Shown here piece by piece: positions 27,638-36,767 of a stretch of DNA of 57,868 nt. Every line of letters begins with the position of its first letter. Within the stretch, counting starts at the first letter, position 1. Made by a program: the position numbers and the translations under genes. Origin of the DNA: an uncultured Flavobacteriaceae bacterium (GTDB lineage Bacteria; Bacteroidota; Bacteroidia; Flavobacteriales; Flavobacteriaceae); NCBI GenBank assembly GCA_937936275.1, contig CALHCJ010000154.1, forward strand, positions 1 to 57,868, in the 5' to 3' direction. The notes below the pieces were generated by a model that was given only the letters and a program-made list of their open reading frames with translations, did not search any database and had not been told where the DNA came from.

Positions 27638-28717
27638 TTAATCATTTTTAGTAAAATAGCCCTCGTTGGACACAGCCATATCACTTATAGCTATACTTCC
27701 GGTTTTAAACCAAACTTCAGCATAGTTTCCATCGGCATATTGCTTTTGAATATCACCATCATGTGTTTCGGCACCAGAGCACCAGTTTTTATTTACTTCT
27801 GGAGATTTGCCATTGGTTTGATTGTAACAACCGAGTTTAAAAAAGCAACCTTCGCCAGTATATGCATTTACACGTTCTAAACCATCTTGACCTATGGGAG
27901 CAAATAATTTTTGTGTCTGCTCGGGCATATCATCACTAGTGGTATATTCTGATTCAATTAAGTTTTTCGTAAATGTTTTGGTTTCATGACCTTCACTCAT
28001 AAATTTTAGGTTCATGATGCCATCTTTCACCTCAATTTCATAACTAAATTCTTCCCCCAATGCGATTCCTTCTTTTGGTTCTGCTGGATAGCTATTTTCG
28101 TCACTACCTACAACGGAGAAGTCATGACCCCAAACGGCAGTTGAAAAATCCCATCTTCCAGAATTGTCATCCCCATCCGTATTAATTTCATAATGCCAAA
28201 AGACAGAACCCTTTTTATGACCCGGAAATTTTTTATAAAATATCTTAAGGGGTTCGTTCTCGTGGCCATCCGCACTATGTATCTGCCCGACTACTACTGA
28301 GTGTGATGCAGCTACACGAGCATCACCTGTTGCAGATACATTCATAACTTTCAGTGTAGCCGTCAATTTGTCATCAGCGGTTTTTGGATACCATTTTTTC
28401 GTTTGTGCCAATTCGGTTCGAGTATTATTTGAAGTGCCATGTGTATCACCCCCATTGGGAGATTTGAAAACAACCCAATCATTGTTACCGTCGTTTGTGG
28501 TGTAAAAGAAATTTTTATTTTCGAAATCAAGAGGAATTCCAGCATTAGAGCCATCACCTAGTATTAACTTCCAATGTTCAAAAAATGGAATAATGTCACT
28601 TGGGTATTTGGTGGTTGCTATAGCTTCTTTTTGTACTTGCTTTGTTTTCTCTTTGCAACTAGATATCGTTAATAGAAAGGCGACAAGTACAGCTGATTTA
28701 ATAATTATGGATTTCAT
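27638..28717 (-). CDS. Alginate lyase, family PL7 (copy 1)
   Basis: 359 aa lipoprotein (lipobox ending at C21). Jelly-roll PL7 lyase with all three family signatures: R100 in NTRTEL, Q145-I-H147 in GQIHS, and Y298 in FFKLGCYNQ; Gln, His and Tyr are the catalytic residues that abstract the C5 proton and break the 4-O bond. It cuts alginate endolytically at or near the cell surface. It is closely related to the next gene, 20 bp upstream, from which it probably arose by tandem duplication. It has an extra Cys/Ser/Asn-rich insertion (NKNWCSGAET) after the third signature that the other copy lacks. Confidence 0.94.
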   Translation of the reverse strand: MKSIIIKSAVLVAFLLTISSCKEKTKQVQKEAIATTKYPSDIIPFFEHWKLILGDGSNAGIPLDFENKNFFYTTNDGNNDWVVFKSPNGGDTHGTSNNTRTELAQTKKWYPKTADDKLTATLKVMNVSATGDARVAASHSVVVGQIHSADGHENEPLKIFYKKFPGHKKGSVFWHYEINTDGDDNSGRWDFSTAVWGHDFSVVGSDENSYPAEPKEGIALGEEFSYEIEVKDGIMNLKFMSEGHETKTFTKNLIESEYTTSDDMPEQTQKLFAPIGQDGLERVNAYTGEGCFFKLGCYNQTNGKSPEVNKNWCSGAETHDGDIQKQYADGNYAEVWFKTGSIAISDMAVSNEGYFTKND

Positions 28718-28737
28718 TTTCTTCTTAATTAATACTA

Positions 28738-29766
28738 TTATTTAGGATCTGTTCCTGCACCTACAGTTGCATTTTTAAACCATACTTCAGCATAGCTTCC
28801 ATTTTTATATTGTTTAGCGATATCACCATTATAAGTTTCAGACTTGGTGGCCTTTCCGTTCGCTTGATTATAACAACCCTGTTTGAAATAATTAATTTCA
28901 CCCGCATATGCAGTATCACGTTCAACACTTACCGTTCGCCTGGATGCATACACGTCAATAATTTGTTGTGGAATGTCTTCTTTTTCTACGAAATCAGATT
29001 TTATTAAGCTTTTAGTGAATGTTATGGTCTCATGCCTTTCGCTTTCAAAAGTAAGATACATAACCCCTTCAAAAACGTTTACTTCGTAACTGAATTCTTC
29101 ACCCAAAGCAATGCCATCCTCAGGTTCCTCGGGATATTCCTGCGCACTTGTACCGACGTCTGAAAAGTCATAACCCCAAACGGCAGTAGAAAAATCCCAT
29201 CGGCCATCATTACTCCCCGCCGTATTAATTTCATAATTCCAAAAAACAGATCCCTTTTTATGCCCTGGAAACTTCTTATAAAAGATTTTTAAAGGTTCAT
29301 TTTCATGCCCTTCATCACTATGAATTTGCCCAACTACTGTTGAAAAAGAAGAAGCTTTGGTAGCATCACCCGTTGTTGATACGTGCATCACTTTTAAAGT
29401 ACCTGTGAGCTTTCCGCCTGTTTCGGGAATCCAATGTGCTTTTTGACCTAATTCTGTTCTTGTATTACTTGAAGTTTTTGAGGTGATTCCAGCATTGGGG
29501 GTTTTATAAACTACCCAATCTGTAGTACCATCATTTTCAACATAGAAGAAATCTTCTTTTGAAAATTTCACTAAATCTTCAGATCGAGTTCCATCCCCGC
29601 AAAGAATCTTCCAGTCCTGCATAAAGGGAATCACATCATGCGGGTATTTTACCTGGCTCATACTTTCCACCGGTATTTTAGCGGTGTTTTCTAAAATGTT
29701 TTTAGTATTGTTTTTACAGGCAATGAGTGTTGCAAGAATACCCAGTAAATAAAATATTTTTTTCAT
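28738..29766 (-). CDS. Alginate lyase, family PL7 (copy 2)
   Basis: 342 aa lipoprotein (lipobox LIAC, C17). Same architecture as its downstream paralogue: R103 in NTRTEL, Q147-I-H149, and YFKQGCYNQ near the C-terminus. The segment GHENEPLKIFYKKFPGHKKG is shared between the copies, whereas the N-terminal linker and the C-terminus differ. Both copies keep every catalytic residue, so both should be active, perhaps with different M/G preference. It lies 18 bp downstream of PL6 in the same operon. Confidence 0.94.
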   Translation of the reverse strand: MKKIFYLLGILATLIACKNNTKNILENTAKIPVESMSQVKYPHDVIPFMQDWKILCGDGTRSEDLVKFSKEDFFYVENDGTTDWVVYKTPNAGITSKTSSNTRTELGQKAHWIPETGGKLTGTLKVMHVSTTGDATKASSFSTVVGQIHSDEGHENEPLKIFYKKFPGHKKGSVFWNYEINTAGSNDGRWDFSTAVWGYDFSDVGTSAQEYPEEPEDGIALGEEFSYEVNVFEGVMYLTFESERHETITFTKSLIKSDFVEKEDIPQQIIDVYASRRTVSVERDTAYAGEINYFKQGCYNQANGKATKSETYNGDIAKQYKNGSYAEVWFKNATVGAGTDPK

Positions 29767-29784
29767 TTTTAACAGGAATTTCTT

Positions 29785-32109
29785 TTAATACATCAGTTTC
29801 ATTACTAAGTTTTCTTCGGTTTTTAATTGTCCTGAATTCACTAAGTTATTTTCTGATTCAACATTATTTTTAGCGCCCCATAAAATAGAAACAAACTGTA
29901 CCGGATTATTTTTAAAGGTATTTTTAGTAATAGTTACATTCACAATACCGTTATGGTTTAGTAACCTTTTGTTTCGCTCTTCTGCACCACAATTTGTAAA
30001 TGTGCTGTTGCTTATCAAAAGGTTTCCGCCAATGGTAGACTCATCATATCCTCCTCTGTAGTAATCGACAACGTTTTGTTGAACGTTGTCGAAATTACAA
30101 TGGCTAATGGTTAAATATTCGGTATTGTAATCTCCTTTATCATTTGTTTCTTCAGATAATTCAATTCCGTTTTCACAATTAGAAAAAGAGGTATTTTCAA
30201 AAGTAATGCGTTCTGCAAATGACTCTTTGTAAGCCTTTAAGACATAATTAAACTCGCTTATTTCACACCCAGAAACTGTCAATCCAAAATGGTTAGACAT
30301 ATTCTCTTTTAAACTTGCAAAGGCATAGTTTGAATTGTTTCCTTTTAAAATGATATTATTTACGGTAAGTTTTCCATAAGGTTGCAACGAAAATAAAGGT
30401 GTATTAACTACTCCGGAATAAACAAGCTGTGCTTTTCCTTCAGATTGAATCGTAATCGTTTTATTGATTATCAAAGATTCATTGAAATCATACGCACCTT
30501 CAGATAAAGCGATAATATCCCCATTACTGGCCTCATTTAGTTTCGTTTGTAATTCTGCCGCTTTAGTTACCGTATGTGTTACGGGTTCTCTTGGCTCAAC
30601 TTCATTAGAATGCCAAGATGCACCATACTTTGATTTGTCTAAAATATTCGGGTTGGAAACATTTTTACCAGTTATAGCGCCAATACTCTTGTCCTCTTTC
30701 CTAGAAACACCTAATAAATCTGTTTCAATAGTATTAAAATCGAAGCCCTTAAAGGCTTCAAAATCATCGGGTACTCCTACAGGAATGAATATATGGTCTG
30801 ATAATGCTCTAAGCTCTAATGAAGCTTCAGTAATACCTCCATCAAAATCTTTTACTTTCACACCTTGATTATTGATGATGTTATTTTTGAATAAAACCCC
30901 ATCGGCTCTATCATTTTCGACTACAATGGATTCCAACGCAGTTTCATTGTATATAATATTGTTAGCAATGGTAGTTCTAATGGCCCTCGCAGAACGTATT
31001 TCAGAGGGGGGTAAAACATCTGCTTGCGCAATATTTGTGCCTACACCAAATTGCCATGGTGAACTACAATTTACATAAGTGTTATAGGCAACAACAACAT
31101 CCGTTACTTGATTATAACGATTTAATGGTGATTTCGGAATACCATTCATAACAGCCAACGGACTTCTAAAGCTCTTTCCTTTAAGATTGTAGAAATAATT
31201 GTTGACTACCCAATGTCCTGTATTGATGATTCTAATTCCTCCATAGTTTTCGTTGACGCCATCTCCGATAAAATAATTGCCATCAACCGTAACATAATTA
31301 CCATGGCGTGTTACTAAGGAGCCTTCACTTTTATAAAACACATTGTTTTTAAAAACATTAAAATTTGTTTTGCTAGAAATTACCTCAACCTCCCCATTAC
31401 ATTCTTCAAATAAATTATTGGCCACCATAGTATAACTGGGCGACATTGAAGTATAACTATCACCAAGTTGAATGGTTTCTCCACTTGGCCCACCTTTTAC
31501 CGGTCTTGGTCCGAAATGATTATTTATAATTTGATGGTGATTATTAATACTTTCTATACCAGCAATACTTACCCTTACAGTTGGACCTCTGTTCGTTTTA
31601 CCCGCGATATATGAGTTACTCAACTCATTATGGCGCCCCCAAAATTGAACCCATAAATCACTATTATCACGTTTAGGTTTATTAAAATCTTCAATGACAC
31701 AGTTTGTGACTTTACAATGATTTGAGATAATGTCTAGCGTGTCTTTTTTGGGTATTTTAAAATCTATAACAGCATTCGATGGAGAAAATCCGTTTTTAAA
31801 ATGTAGACCTTCGACCACCAAATATTCACCACCAAATTTTAAATACGACTGACCTTCGATGCTGACTTTGCCTTCAGTTTCAGCCCTTAATGTTATGGGT
31901 TTGTCTTTTGTTCCTTTTCCTTTAAATTCAATTGTTACATCTTTCCAAATGCCATTAGATAAAACAATATCATCACCGGGCTTAGCCTTGCTAATAGCTT
32001 CATTCAATTCATCAATGTCTTTTACTTGAACTCTTTCATCCGTAGAATTTTTTACACAGGAAAACAAGAAAATAGTTGAGGTTAACAGAATTAAAATTTT
32101 TTTTCGCAT
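29785..32109 (-). CDS. Alginate lyase, family PL6 (two beta-helix domains)
   Basis: 774 aa lipoprotein (lipobox FLFSC, C18). An N-terminal parallel beta-helix (about 25-480) carries the PL6 catalytic pair: K247 (SSKTNFN) and R268 (VTRHGN), 21 residues apart as in AlyGC-type PL6 enzymes. A second beta-helix (about 500-774) matches the two-domain PL6 subclass. PL6 enzymes prefer guluronate or MG blocks. First gene of the operon PL6-PL7-PL7-PL17-kdgF-SDR, 14 bp downstream of a GntR-type operator and overlapping -7 element. Confidence 0.93.
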   Translation of the reverse strand: MRKKILILLTSTIFLFSCVKNSTDERVQVKDIDELNEAISKAKPGDDIVLSNGIWKDVTIEFKGKGTKDKPITLRAETEGKVSIEGQSYLKFGGEYLVVEGLHFKNGFSPSNAVIDFKIPKKDTLDIISNHCKVTNCVIEDFNKPKRDNSDLWVQFWGRHNELSNSYIAGKTNRGPTVRVSIAGIESINNHHQIINNHFGPRPVKGGPSGETIQLGDSYTSMSPSYTMVANNLFEECNGEVEVISSKTNFNVFKNNVFYKSEGSLVTRHGNYVTVDGNYFIGDGVNENYGGIRIINTGHWVVNNYFYNLKGKSFRSPLAVMNGIPKSPLNRYNQVTDVVVAYNTYVNCSSPWQFGVGTNIAQADVLPPSEIRSARAIRTTIANNIIYNETALESIVVENDRADGVLFKNNIINNQGVKVKDFDGGITEASLELRALSDHIFIPVGVPDDFEAFKGFDFNTIETDLLGVSRKEDKSIGAITGKNVSNPNILDKSKYGASWHSNEVEPREPVTHTVTKAAELQTKLNEASNGDIIALSEGAYDFNESLIINKTITIQSEGKAQLVYSGVVNTPLFSLQPYGKLTVNNIILKGNNSNYAFASLKENMSNHFGLTVSGCEISEFNYVLKAYKESFAERITFENTSFSNCENGIELSEETNDKGDYNTEYLTISHCNFDNVQQNVVDYYRGGYDESTIGGNLLISNSTFTNCGAEERNKRLLNHNGIVNVTITKNTFKNNPVQFVSILWGAKNNVESENNLVNSGQLKTEENLVMKLMY

Positions 32110-32122
32110 GACATCAATTTAA

Positions 32123-32146
32123 TTGGTTAACCAGTTTGGTTTACCA
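32123..32146. promoter_or_regulatory. Putative GntR operator between PL6 and the isomerase gene
   Basis: GGTTAACC-N5-GGTTTACC, reverse complement of the susC site with one changed spacer base. It overlaps the minus-strand -7 element of PL6 and the -33 region of the rightward promoter, so one bound regulator could silence both operons. Confidence 0.75.
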
Positions 32147-32162
32147 AAAATACATATATTTG
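32135..32162 (+). promoter_or_regulatory. Promoter of the isomerase-RraA operon
   Basis: TTTG at 32135-32138 (inside the operator), 16-bp spacer, TATATTTG at 32155-32162, giving a leader of about 70 nt to the ATG at 32240. Confidence 0.55.
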
Positions 32163-32174
32163 TAAGACTCGCAA
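32145..32174 (-). promoter_or_regulatory. Promoter of the PL6 lyase operon
   Basis: On the minus strand: TTG at 32174-32172, 19-bp spacer, TATTTTTG at 32152-32145. The predicted leader is about 30 nt. Confidence 0.55.
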
Positions 32175-32239
32175 GTATTTCGCATCAATAATACAGGTAA
32201 AGTACAAATCTATTCTTGCTTTTTAAAAATTAATGTAAT

Positions 32240-33175
32240 ATGATATCTCGAAGAAATTTTACAAAGTTATCTGTTGCTGGGCTTGCAAATGTTCCTCTAA
32301 TGCCTTTCAATCACTACGCAAGACCGAAAGAACAGATTGAAGTAAGTTTATTCTCAAAACATCTACAATTTCTGAATTACGATGAGATGGCCGCTGCCGC
32401 AGTAGAAATGGGATTTGATGGTTTGGATTTAACGGTAAGACCAAATGGACACGTACTACCGGAAAAAGTAGGAGAGGACCTCCCGAAAGCAGTTGCAGCA
32501 ATGAAGAAATATGGGATGGTTCCCAGAATGATGACAACTAATGTTTGGGATTTAAAAGACTCCTTACAAGAAATGGTTTTAGAAACAGCAGGTACTTTAG
32601 GGTTTACGCATTATCGCACCGGATGGTTAAATTATCCTGAGGATAGAACTATAACTGAAAGTCAAGCCTTATATAGACAACAAGCCACAGCATTGGAAGT
32701 GCTAAATAAAAAGTTAGGACTAATCGGATGCTATCAAAACCACGCAGGAAATCATGTTGGCGCTCCTATTTGGGATCTAATCCCTATTTTCGAAGCGACC
32801 AAAAATGAGCACATCGGCGCGCAATATGATATAAGACACGCAGTTGTTGAAGGCGGAAACAGTTGGGAATTAGGTTTACGACAAATAAAGCCTTTTATAA
32901 AATCATTAGTAATTAAAGATTTTAAATGGGGACAAGTAGGGGGAAAATGGAAGCCAGTAAATACTCCTCTCGGCGAGGGTATGGTAGATTTTAACCGGTA
33001 CTTTTCGTTGCTAAAAAAATATAAAATCAATGTGCCTGTTTCATTACATTTAGAATATGCTCTTGGCGGAGCGGAGCATGGTGCGACAAAATTAAGCACA
33101 GATAAAAAAGAAGTTTTTAATCGAATGAAAAAAGACTTAATTTTCTTAAAAGAAGCTTGGCAACAAGCAAATTGA
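32240..33175 (+). CDS. TIM-barrel sugar isomerase/epimerase-like protein, exported
   Basis: 311 aa. An N-terminal twin-arginine-like signal (RRNFTKLSVAGLA) suggests export to the periplasm. The rest is an AP-endonuclease-2/xylose-isomerase-like TIM barrel: MGFDGLDLTVRPNGHV at strand 2, GCYQNHAGNHVG and AQYDIRHAV with the metal-binding His/Glu/Asp pattern, and SLHLEYALGGAEHG near the end. Such proteins isomerise or epimerise sugars or sugar acids; the exact substrate cannot be read. It shares a regulator site with the lyase operon and is followed 23 bp later by an RraA-like gene. Confidence 0.8.
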   Translation: MISRRNFTKLSVAGLANVPLMPFNHYARPKEQIEVSLFSKHLQFLNYDEMAAAAVEMGFDGLDLTVRPNGHVLPEKVGEDLPKAVAAMKKYGMVPRMMTTNVWDLKDSLQEMVLETAGTLGFTHYRTGWLNYPEDRTITESQALYRQQATALEVLNKKLGLIGCYQNHAGNHVGAPIWDLIPIFEATKNEHIGAQYDIRHAVVEGGNSWELGLRQIKPFIKSLVIKDFKWGQVGGKWKPVNTPLGEGMVDFNRYFSLLKKYKINVPVSLHLEYALGGAEHGATKLSTDKKEVFNRMKKDLIFLKEAWQQAN

Positions 33176-33198
33176 TATAATTTAATTGGTGTACTCGT

Positions 33199-33915
33199 AT
33201 GAATAAAGTTTCAAGTTCAACAAAAGACAAATTAAGAAAAGTTAGTACAGCCACCATAGCCACTTGTCTTTTTAAAAAAGGATTGAAAAATCAATTTATT
33301 CAAGATGTAAAACCATTAAAATTGGGCAAGCCGATTATGGTTGGTGATGCATATACCTTACGTTATATTCCTGCAAGAGAAGATTTGAATCCGATTTCGG
33401 TTTTTAAAGATCCTAAACATTTACAAAGGGTTGCTATTGAGGAATGCCCCGAAGGAGCAGTGTTGGTTATTGATAGCAGAAAAGATGCGAGAGCAGCTTC
33501 TGCTGGTTCTATATTGGCGACAAGATTGATGCTTAGGGGAGTGGCTGGTTTAGTTACTGACGGTGGTTTTCGTGATTCTGCTGAAATTGCTGATTTGAAT
33601 TTTTCATCTTATCACAACCGGCCTTCTGCTCCTACCAACTTAACACTACATCAAGCCATCGCTATTAATGAACCTATCGGCTGTGGAGATGTTGCTGTTT
33701 TTCCTAATGATATCATTGTCGGTGATGATGACGGGGTGATGGTTATTCCTTCCGAAATTGCTGATGATGTTGCCGATGAATGTTTGCAAATGACCTTATT
33801 TGAGGAGTATGTGATTGAAAAAGTACAAAATGGGCAATCGATAATTGGTCTTTATCCATTAGTTGATGATAGTATTAAGACGGACTTTGAGAAATGGAAA
33901 AAGGTGAAAATCTGA
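33199..33915 (+). CDS. RraA-like protein, possible keto-acid aldolase
   Basis: 238 aa of the RraA/HMG-CHA aldolase fold: start STATIATCLFKKG, GDAYTLRY, TDGGFRDSAEI (Arg-Asp metal/oxalate site) and the closing GDDDGVMVIP. Members with this conserved site can cleave 4-hydroxy-2-oxo acids such as HMG, whereas others act as RNase E inhibitors; Bacteroidota do not usually depend on the latter. In the alginate regulon a non-phosphorylating aldolase for DEH, KDG or a side product is conceivable, but this is inference. Second gene after the isomerase-like gene. Confidence 0.75.
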   Translation: MNKVSSSTKDKLRKVSTATIATCLFKKGLKNQFIQDVKPLKLGKPIMVGDAYTLRYIPAREDLNPISVFKDPKHLQRVAIEECPEGAVLVIDSRKDARAASAGSILATRLMLRGVAGLVTDGGFRDSAEIADLNFSSYHNRPSAPTNLTLHQAIAINEPIGCGDVAVFPNDIIVGDDDGVMVIPSEIADDVADECLQMTLFEEYVIEKVQNGQSIIGLYPLVDDSIKTDFEKWKKVKI

Positions 33916-34018
33916 TGAAACTCGGTTGCAAGTTCGTTAATGTTTTTAAACATTTATAGGGTAAGAGGTCTAGAAGTTTTTTAATCTCCTATGGCAGTCC
34001 TAATTATATTTTAAAACT

Positions 34019-34651
34019 TTAAATTAAACGTTGTTCAATTGCCATTTTAACCAACTGAGCAGCATTTGACACACCCATTTTTTGAATTAGATTTCTTCGA
34101 TGTGTTTCGACCGTTAAAGGGCTAATGATTAACTTTTCGGCAATTTTAGGTGTCGTAATACCCTCAGCTACTAGACTTAAAACTTCTTTCTCTCTGCGTG
34201 TCAATTTCGGAATTTCATTGTTATCAAAAATTGAATCTGCTAATATTTTCTGAATTTCACCACTAAAGTAAGACTGCCCCCTATGTATTTGATGTATTGC
34301 AGTAGCTAGTTCTTTTGAGGTTACATTTTTAAGCAAATATCCTTTCGCTCCATTTTTTACCATCTGCTTGATGATACTTGGGTCATTATAAGTACTTAAA
34401 CCTACAATTTTTACATGGGGATATTTTTTGGTGATTCGTTCGCAGATTTCTACCCCATTCATGTCAGGAAGATTTACATCTAGAATAACAACATTGACTG
34501 TTGATCTTTTTAGAAAGGCAAATAGGTCAGATGCATTTTCAAAACAGTTCATTACATCAATTGTAGAATCAGCTCCTAACGAAGAGCGTAAACCTTCAAT
34601 AACTAAAGGGTGGTCATCAACTACTATTACTTTTATTTTTTCCAATTTCAT
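34019..34651 (-). CDS. NarL/LuxR-type response regulator (pair 1)
   Basis: 210 aa. Receiver domain with acidic pair D12-D13, phospho-acceptor D58 (ILDVNLPD) and Lys in GYLLKN; C-terminal LuxR helix-turn-helix at about 145-205 (LTRREKEVLSLVAEG, SPLTVETHRRNLIQKMGVSN). Its start overlaps the stop of the upstream kinase by 4 bp, so the two make a cognate pair. It is closely similar to the second regulator at 36768-37403, with the same DNA-recognition helix SPLTVETHRRNL, so both may bind the same sites. Confidence 0.93.
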   Translation of the reverse strand: MKLEKIKVIVVDDHPLVIEGLRSSLGADSTIDVMNCFENASDLFAFLKRSTVNVVILDVNLPDMNGVEICERITKKYPHVKIVGLSTYNDPSIIKQMVKNGAKGYLLKNVTSKELATAIHQIHRGQSYFSGEIQKILADSIFDNNEIPKLTRREKEVLSLVAEGITTPKIAEKLIISPLTVETHRRNLIQKMGVSNAAQLVKMAIEQRLI

Positions 34652-36660
34652 ATTTTTTCTATTTGTATGTTGACTGAAGTACCCTCGTTAATTATCGACC
34701 TAACGTCCATTTCTCCATTAAGAAAATGTACTCGATTTTTTAGATTGGTCAAACCCATTCCGTTTTCTTCTTTGAGTTTAGAGGTGTCAAAACCAACACC
34801 ATCATCTTCGACAGTGATATCTATTTTTTCATTGTCGTGCATAAACTGAACCAAAATTTCAGTTGCTCTAGCGTGTTTTATCGCATTGTTTATGAGTTCT
34901 TGAATAATTCTGTATACAGTGAGTTTTATATTTCGTTCTTGTATTTCCTTAGTTCCATAGTACTGAAGTACGATGTTGGTGTCTTTGCCTTTTAGTGTAC
35001 TACAATAATCTTCAAGAGCTGCTTTAAGGCCATATTTTAATAATGTCTCTGGCATTAAATTTCTAGCTACTCCTCTTAATTCTTGTAGTGAGTCATCAAT
35101 ATTTCCAAGAATATCTTGAAGCTCAGGCACCACTTTTTTAACCTTATCAATTTCTGAAAGTTTAGAAAGTTTAATACTAATACCAGAAAGTCTTCCCCCA
35201 AGACCATCATGTAGATCAGCAGCAAGCCGCTTTCTTTCTTGCTCTACACCTTCCATCATCACACCGAAAAGATTACGCTCTTGTTCTGATTTTAGTAGTT
35301 GTATCTGACCTTCTTGTTCTTTTTGAGTTAATAACGCTTTTTTTTGTTGGTTTCTATAGGTTAAATAACCTGATACAAGTAGAAATAGAAGAGACCCTAA
35401 AAGAATGAATAGCAAATAATTTTGAGATTTCTTTTTTTCAAGCGCTAAGTCCGTTTTATCATTCTTCACCTGCAATTGCGCAATTTCTCGTTCTCTTTTT
35501 TCTTTTTGATATAATTGTTCTAGCCGAAAGGTTTGGCGAGATAATTCATCTTCTCTAACGCTATCATTTAACTTGAAATATTGGTTTACATATTTCATGG
35601 CTTTTGTAGGGTTGTTTGAACGATCTTCCATTTTTGCTAATTCTTTTAAAGCATAAACACTTCTTGCAGGATTATTTTTGATGTTGAGGTCATAAAATTT
35701 GCCCATATACTCTTTTTCAAGCTCTATATTACCTAGCTTTTTGTAAAGTGCTACATATTCTAAGTATTGCTGTGATAACAATCCGAATGCTTTTTTTTCT
35801 TTGATAATATTTACTGAGGTTTCAAATTCTTTCAAAGCCTCCTCATAGTTTTCAGTTTCTCTGTAATAAACACCAAGTGTTTGATGATAAGTTTGCCAAA
35901 ATGGAGATTCTGGAATTTTATTTAAAATCTTTAGAGAGTTATCCAATACTTTTTTTGCAGTTGAAATAGAGTCCATCTGTATAAGACAATTAGCAAATAG
36001 TACTCGATCGGCTGCAAATTGTTGGTATGCCTCTGTTTTTTGATAGTTCACTTCATTACCCTTGAAATAGGTATATGCTTTCTGTAGTTGTTCTTCGTTA
36101 AAAAATGCAATGGCTAAATTGGTATTTATAATTCCACTAGATTTATGATCTTCTAGTCGTTTGACAACAGGAGCTAATTCTAATAGATGCTCCATTTCTT
36201 CCACTGCTTTTCCTTGATTGCCTAAACTAGCCGTAAGGTTTAGCGTCACATCGGTCCAAATTTTTAGTAATTCTCTTGAAGAGTCTTTTTTGATTAATCG
36301 TTCTAAAATATGCTTCGCCTTTTTTTCATATTTCTCTGCGGTTGCCATTTCGTTATAGTCAAAATAAATACTGCCCAGCGTCATGTAAGACTTACCTAAG
36401 CCAATTGAATCGTTATGCTTTTCAAAAAATAAGACCGCGCTATTAACATAGTTAAAAGCCTTCGCAGAATCAATACCTGAGGCAATTTCAGCTATTTCAT
36501 TCATGCGATAGGCTTTTTGAAATTCATTGTCGCCAGCATTCAAAAGTTGTTCTAGACTATCTATTTTAGAGCTAGAAGTTTGTTGTGCAAAAATAGATTC
36601 ACATAATAGTAGCTGTAGAAAAAATGCTAAAAATGTCGTCAGTATCTTCCTTTGAAACAT
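34648..36660 (-). CDS. TPR sensor histidine kinase (pair 1)
   Basis: 670 aa. Signal peptide, a periplasmic TPR array (about 25-400), a single membrane helix near 415-435, a coiled-coil linker, then a HisKA_3 dimerisation domain with phospho-His H484 (ADLHDGLGG) and a HATPase domain (NNAIKHA, VEDDGVGFD, GMGLTNLKNRV). This is the common Bacteroidota layout of periplasmic-TPR NarX-type kinases. The signal is unknown. A degenerate palindrome lies about 50 bp upstream. The 4-bp overlap couples it to its response regulator. Confidence 0.93.
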   Translation of the reverse strand: MFQRKILTTFLAFFLQLLLCESIFAQQTSSSKIDSLEQLLNAGDNEFQKAYRMNEIAEIASGIDSAKAFNYVNSAVLFFEKHNDSIGLGKSYMTLGSIYFDYNEMATAEKYEKKAKHILERLIKKDSSRELLKIWTDVTLNLTASLGNQGKAVEEMEHLLELAPVVKRLEDHKSSGIINTNLAIAFFNEEQLQKAYTYFKGNEVNYQKTEAYQQFAADRVLFANCLIQMDSISTAKKVLDNSLKILNKIPESPFWQTYHQTLGVYYRETENYEEALKEFETSVNIIKEKKAFGLLSQQYLEYVALYKKLGNIELEKEYMGKFYDLNIKNNPARSVYALKELAKMEDRSNNPTKAMKYVNQYFKLNDSVREDELSRQTFRLEQLYQKEKREREIAQLQVKNDKTDLALEKKKSQNYLLFILLGSLLFLLVSGYLTYRNQQKKALLTQKEQEGQIQLLKSEQERNLFGVMMEGVEQERKRLAADLHDGLGGRLSGISIKLSKLSEIDKVKKVVPELQDILGNIDDSLQELRGVARNLMPETLLKYGLKAALEDYCSTLKGKDTNIVLQYYGTKEIQERNIKLTVYRIIQELINNAIKHARATEILVQFMHDNEKIDITVEDDGVGFDTSKLKEENGMGLTNLKNRVHFLNGEMDVRSIINEGTSVNIQIEKI

Positions 36661-36710
36661 ATCAACAAGATATTAAATTGATTTATCTACTTCCCAAAAG
36701 ACATCTAAAA

Positions 36711-36737
36711 TACCTGTAAACTAGTAGAAAACTATAC
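36711..36737. promoter_or_regulatory. Repeat motif, copy A (upstream of kinase 1)
   Basis: Degenerate copy of TACTGGNNNNCCAGTA (here TACCTGTAAACTAGTA) followed by GAAAACTATAC, 51 bp before kinase 1. Confidence 0.45.
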
Positions 36738-36767
36738 TTGAGAATTGGGAACAAGCCGAGAAAATAA

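Noticed and set aside
30464-30868. 134-codon frame antisense to PL6
   Set aside because: Shadow frame of the PL6 gene without signal, domain or promoter.
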